From assembly GCF_028389875.1 (NCBI RefSeq), contig NC_084702.1:40671053-40735052 (forward strand): a stretch of 64,000 bases of DNA, read 5' to 3'. The notes under the pieces are model-generated. The model was given only the letters and a program-made list of their open reading frames with translations, had not been told where the DNA came from and did not search any database. The stretch is from Rhea pennata. Its lineage: Eukaryota > Chordata > Aves > Rheiformes > Rheidae. Position 1 is the first letter of the stretch. The number at the start of each line of letters is the position of its first letter. The translations under genes were made by a program, and so were the position numbers. Of the stretch, positions 62,501 to 64,000 are shown piece after piece.

Positions 62501-64000
62501 TTATATAATTTATAAATTTATAATATATCTTGTGTGGGATTTGTAGTAAAATATTAAAGAAAAACATCCAAAGTTGTGCATCACGTGAAACAGTAGAATT
62601 TCTGGCGGGTTTGTATAGAGCATGTTGCCATAAGACATTGTTTTCATACTTGAAAATACATATGATGCCTTTCTCATTTATTTATTTGTTTTTCTTTCTT
62701 AAGGAATCCTTGTTATCTGTTGAGGATACCAACTATTTTAAATGATTTTGGCCTTTAAATTCTCAAGAAACCGGAAAGAGCTGGTCCACATTTTGTAATT
62801 ATTGTGCGCACACAGCTTGCATTTTCAAATACAGTTCATTATAATGTAGAAAAGCTGGAACTGGTAGAACAGTTTATTTTTCAGTTGAAATGGAGTGCAT
62901 GTTCTTGTTAAATCTAAGCTTTTAGTTTTAAAAAAATCCAGTTTTGTATGTAAAATGTTACGAACAAATTATATTGTATATAAAATTAAAAGATATTGCT
63001 TACTGCTAGTCTATCTTCTGTAATATTAGTGTAATTAGAAAAAAGCATGTGATGTGGTTATGTTGATACTTGTGCAGCACTGATGGATGAAGTAGAACTG
63101 AACTTTAAAAATATATATATATCTTTTAATATATATATATTTATCTCCATCTATTCTTTCTTCTGCCTTCTTCCTACTTAAATACCACAGTTGTCATATG
63201 TTAGGAAATTAAACAACCTTTCCTTTCAGCCTTACAATAGTTTAACAGCCACAGGAAAGAAAACAGTTGACAGTCTTCGTCTGAGCCATTGTAAGCCAAT
63301 GGTATATCTCATTTTTCAATTTCTAAAAACAGCTTTCTGTTCATTGTTCGCAGCCTCGCAGAGGAGGTCTTTTGGGTGGAGAGGTAGAAATGCTTCACTT
63401 CTTGTATGGCTCTAGATAGTATAGTGTTTAGATCTTGAGTTAAGTATTGTTGGTTAGCGTATAGTGTTTTGTCAGTGGTCAAGTCCGCAAAATGGCTTTT
63501 GCAGTGAGCAAAGGTGCAGAAGACTTCTATTAGGAAAGCTTTTCATTCTGTTCTATGATTGACTTAAAGGTCAACTGGACTGGAGTTAAGGGTTGGATTT
63601 TTTTCATGTGTGTGTTAATGACTAAACATACTTTAAAAAGTGCAAGTACATCAGCTGTTGCTTCCGTCTAAAAAAAAAATAATAATCAACAACCCCTTGG
63701 CTTTTTAATTTTCAAGAATGACATAATCAAGTTTCAGTAAAACTGCTTACCACCAGTGAAATATAATTATATTGATCTTTATAACACTTGGAGGTCACGG
63801 TCAGCAATATCACTTTTAAATGGAAGGTAATGTGAGTTCTTCATTAGATCTGAGCCCCTTTAATTGTATCTGAGTAAAAAGGAAAGGATTGAATTCATAC
63901 CTTGCTGATCTGACCAGGTAGTCCTGGATTTGGCAATATAATATGGCACATACAGGTATGAGGGAAAAGTAAATACTTAAAACTGACACTTTTTCCCTCA
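50328..64000 (+). CDS. TRIM36: TRIM36, E3 ubiquitin-protein ligase (5' end, spliced, 3' partial)
   Basis: TRIM36 is a tripartite-motif ubiquitin ligase (RING, B-boxes, coiled coil, COS box, fibronectin III, B30.2) tied to microtubules, cell-cycle control, sperm acrosome function and early embryonic axis formation. The window holds only the first coding parts: a 21-codon exon at 50328-50390, an alternative 9-codon exon at 59159-59185, and the common exon 59938-60172. Joined, exon 1 and exon 2 give ...FGYIVDLLERGK/VTIKNIERELICPACKEL..., which matches the human start (FGYIMELIAKGK/VTIKNIERELICPACKEL) as recalled. RING Cys/His pairs CPAC and CQHSICHKC are present. The last RING cysteines, B-boxes and all later domains are on exons beyond the window. 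The gene runs in the same direction as PGGT1B. Confidence 0.95.
52670..52805 (+). mobile_element. ancient MIR/CORE-type SINE remnant
   Basis: The order agcatctgagcacttcaaaa, then ccttgtaagatagatagatt, then acattttatagctgaggcac, then tgaggcaaaaagagatcgta and tgacc, follows the amniote MIR pattern (agcacttcaca...gaggtaggta...cattttacagatgaggaaactgaggcacagagaggtta). It is heavily diverged, as expected of a pre-avian insertion. The right edge is uncertain. Confidence 0.65.
56700..56721. repeat. poly-T run (22 nt)
   Basis: Uninterrupted T tract in TRIM36 intron 1, followed by a pyrimidine-rich cctctc. No linked element was recognised. Confidence 0.9.
58767..58809 (+). promoter_or_regulatory. three GC boxes (Sp/KLF-type sites)
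   Basis: The decamer gggggcgggg occurs three times, at 58767-58776, 58781-58790 and 58800-58809, each a perfect core for Sp1/KLF factors. They lie about 350-390 bp upstream of the exon 1b ATG. Confidence 0.75.
58930..58956. repeat. (CCGC)n minisatellite
   Basis: Six or so ccgc units in a row within the second CpG island. The minus strand reads (GCGG)n, giving at least four GGG runs, so a G-quadruplex is possible on that strand. Confidence 0.85.
59159..59185 (+). CDS. TRIM36: TRIM36 exon 1b (alternative first exon)
   Basis: ATG in a strong context (ccaggATGG: A at -3, G at +4) is followed by MEGDRLEPS and a perfect donor, TCA|gtgagt, in phase 0. That is the same phase as exon 1a and fits exon 2 (VTIKN). 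Splicing across the 752-bp intron would give a protein 12 residues shorter at the N-terminus. I recall a human TRIM36 isoform about 12 residues shorter than the main form, which would agree, but cannot check it. It could instead belong to an unrelated short transcript. Confidence 0.7.
59378..59410. repeat. (TTA)11 microsatellite
   Basis: Eleven perfect TTA units just downstream of the CpG island, in the short intron between exon 1b and exon 2. Likely length-variable. Confidence 0.95.
59543..59572. repeat. poly-T run (30 nt) followed by AG
   Basis: Thirty Ts directly followed by ag, a few hundred bases before exon 2. It mimics a polypyrimidine tract plus acceptor (see findings). Confidence 0.92.
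59650..59930 (+). promoter_or_regulatory. TRIM36: CpG-rich segment immediately upstream of TRIM36 exon 2
   Basis: A third CpG-dense block (cgcgttcgcacggttccgcg, ggtaacgcgctacgtccgcc) separated from promoter 2 by the TTA and T repeats. It contains a perfect 14-bp tandem duplication gccgtgcccgagcc at 59773-59800. It runs right up to the exon 2 acceptor, whose tract is cttccccccgcccctcttctg. Confidence 0.55.
59938..60172 (+). CDS. TRIM36: TRIM36 exon 2 (RING finger, first half)
   Basis: 235 bp from the acceptor catgaag| to the donor TCAG|gtacgt, 78 codons plus one base. It begins VTIKNIERELICPACKELFT and carries zinc-binding residues in CPAC, then CQHSICHKC, the first six Cys/His positions of the RING. 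A Ser-rich insert follows (SNQSSPRIRIHSPSMDRIDR), ending ISRS. Near-identical to human through the RING. The closing cysteines (FPCPGC in human) must be on the next exon, outside the window. Confidence 0.96.
60173..64000 (+). other. TRIM36: TRIM36 intron 2, 5' part
   Basis: AT-rich sequence after the gtacgt donor. The expected next-exon peptide (as in human WKRNSLTPRT...FPCPGC) was not found, so the intron extends past the window. Contains a self-complementary TA repeat near 63107-63143 and nothing else recognised. Confidence 0.85.
63107..63143. repeat. (TA)n inverted pair
   Basis: atatatatatat, a short cttttaa spacer, then atatatatatat. The two tracts can pair as a hairpin. Simple AT repeat in TRIM36 intron 2. 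Confidence 0.8.

Overview
This is a vertebrate, and very probably bird, nuclear genomic window. Two protein-coding genes lie head-to-tail on the + strand: most of PGGT1B (beta subunit of protein geranylgeranyltransferase type I) and the 5' end of TRIM36 (a RING-type E3 ubiquitin ligase). The gene order PGGT1B then TRIM36 on one strand matches what I recall of the human 5q22 region. The bird call rests on CR1-type repeat tails (8-bp ATTCTATG-like repeats at the 3' end). Two tRNA-Ile-headed SINEs with CR1 tails resemble the passerine TguSINE1 family, which points to a perching bird. No bacterial, viral or CRISPR content was seen.

Layout. 1-3064 is PGGT1B intron 1; exon 1 lies upstream of the window. 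PGGT1B coding exons 2-9 follow at 3065-3183, 10179-10246, 18644-18795, 21568-21700, 28397-28442, 31094-31278, 31567-31675 and 36350-36534. All have GT-AG borders and compatible phases, and the 3' UTR ends near an AATAAA at 37026. About 13 kb of intergenic DNA (37.05-50.05 kb) holds old repeats and a TG/TA microsatellite but no gene I can support. TRIM36 begins with a CpG-island first exon at 50328-50390. A second, stronger CpG island contains an alternative first exon (59159-59185). Both join in phase 0 to the shared exon 2 (59938-60172), which carries the first half of the RING finger. 60173-64000 is TRIM36 intron 2.

Working together. The two genes are neighbours but not functionally linked as far as the sequence shows. 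PGGT1B attaches geranylgeranyl lipid to CaaL proteins. TRIM36 is a microtubule- and centromere-linked ubiquitin ligase.

Points worth a look: a one-base frame change near the PGGT1B C-terminus compared with the mammalian tail; three candidate N-termini for TRIM36, all in frame with exon 2; and two orphan CpG-rich patches inside PGGT1B intron 3. I found no convincing new biological system. Comparisons with human proteins are from memory and not from a search.
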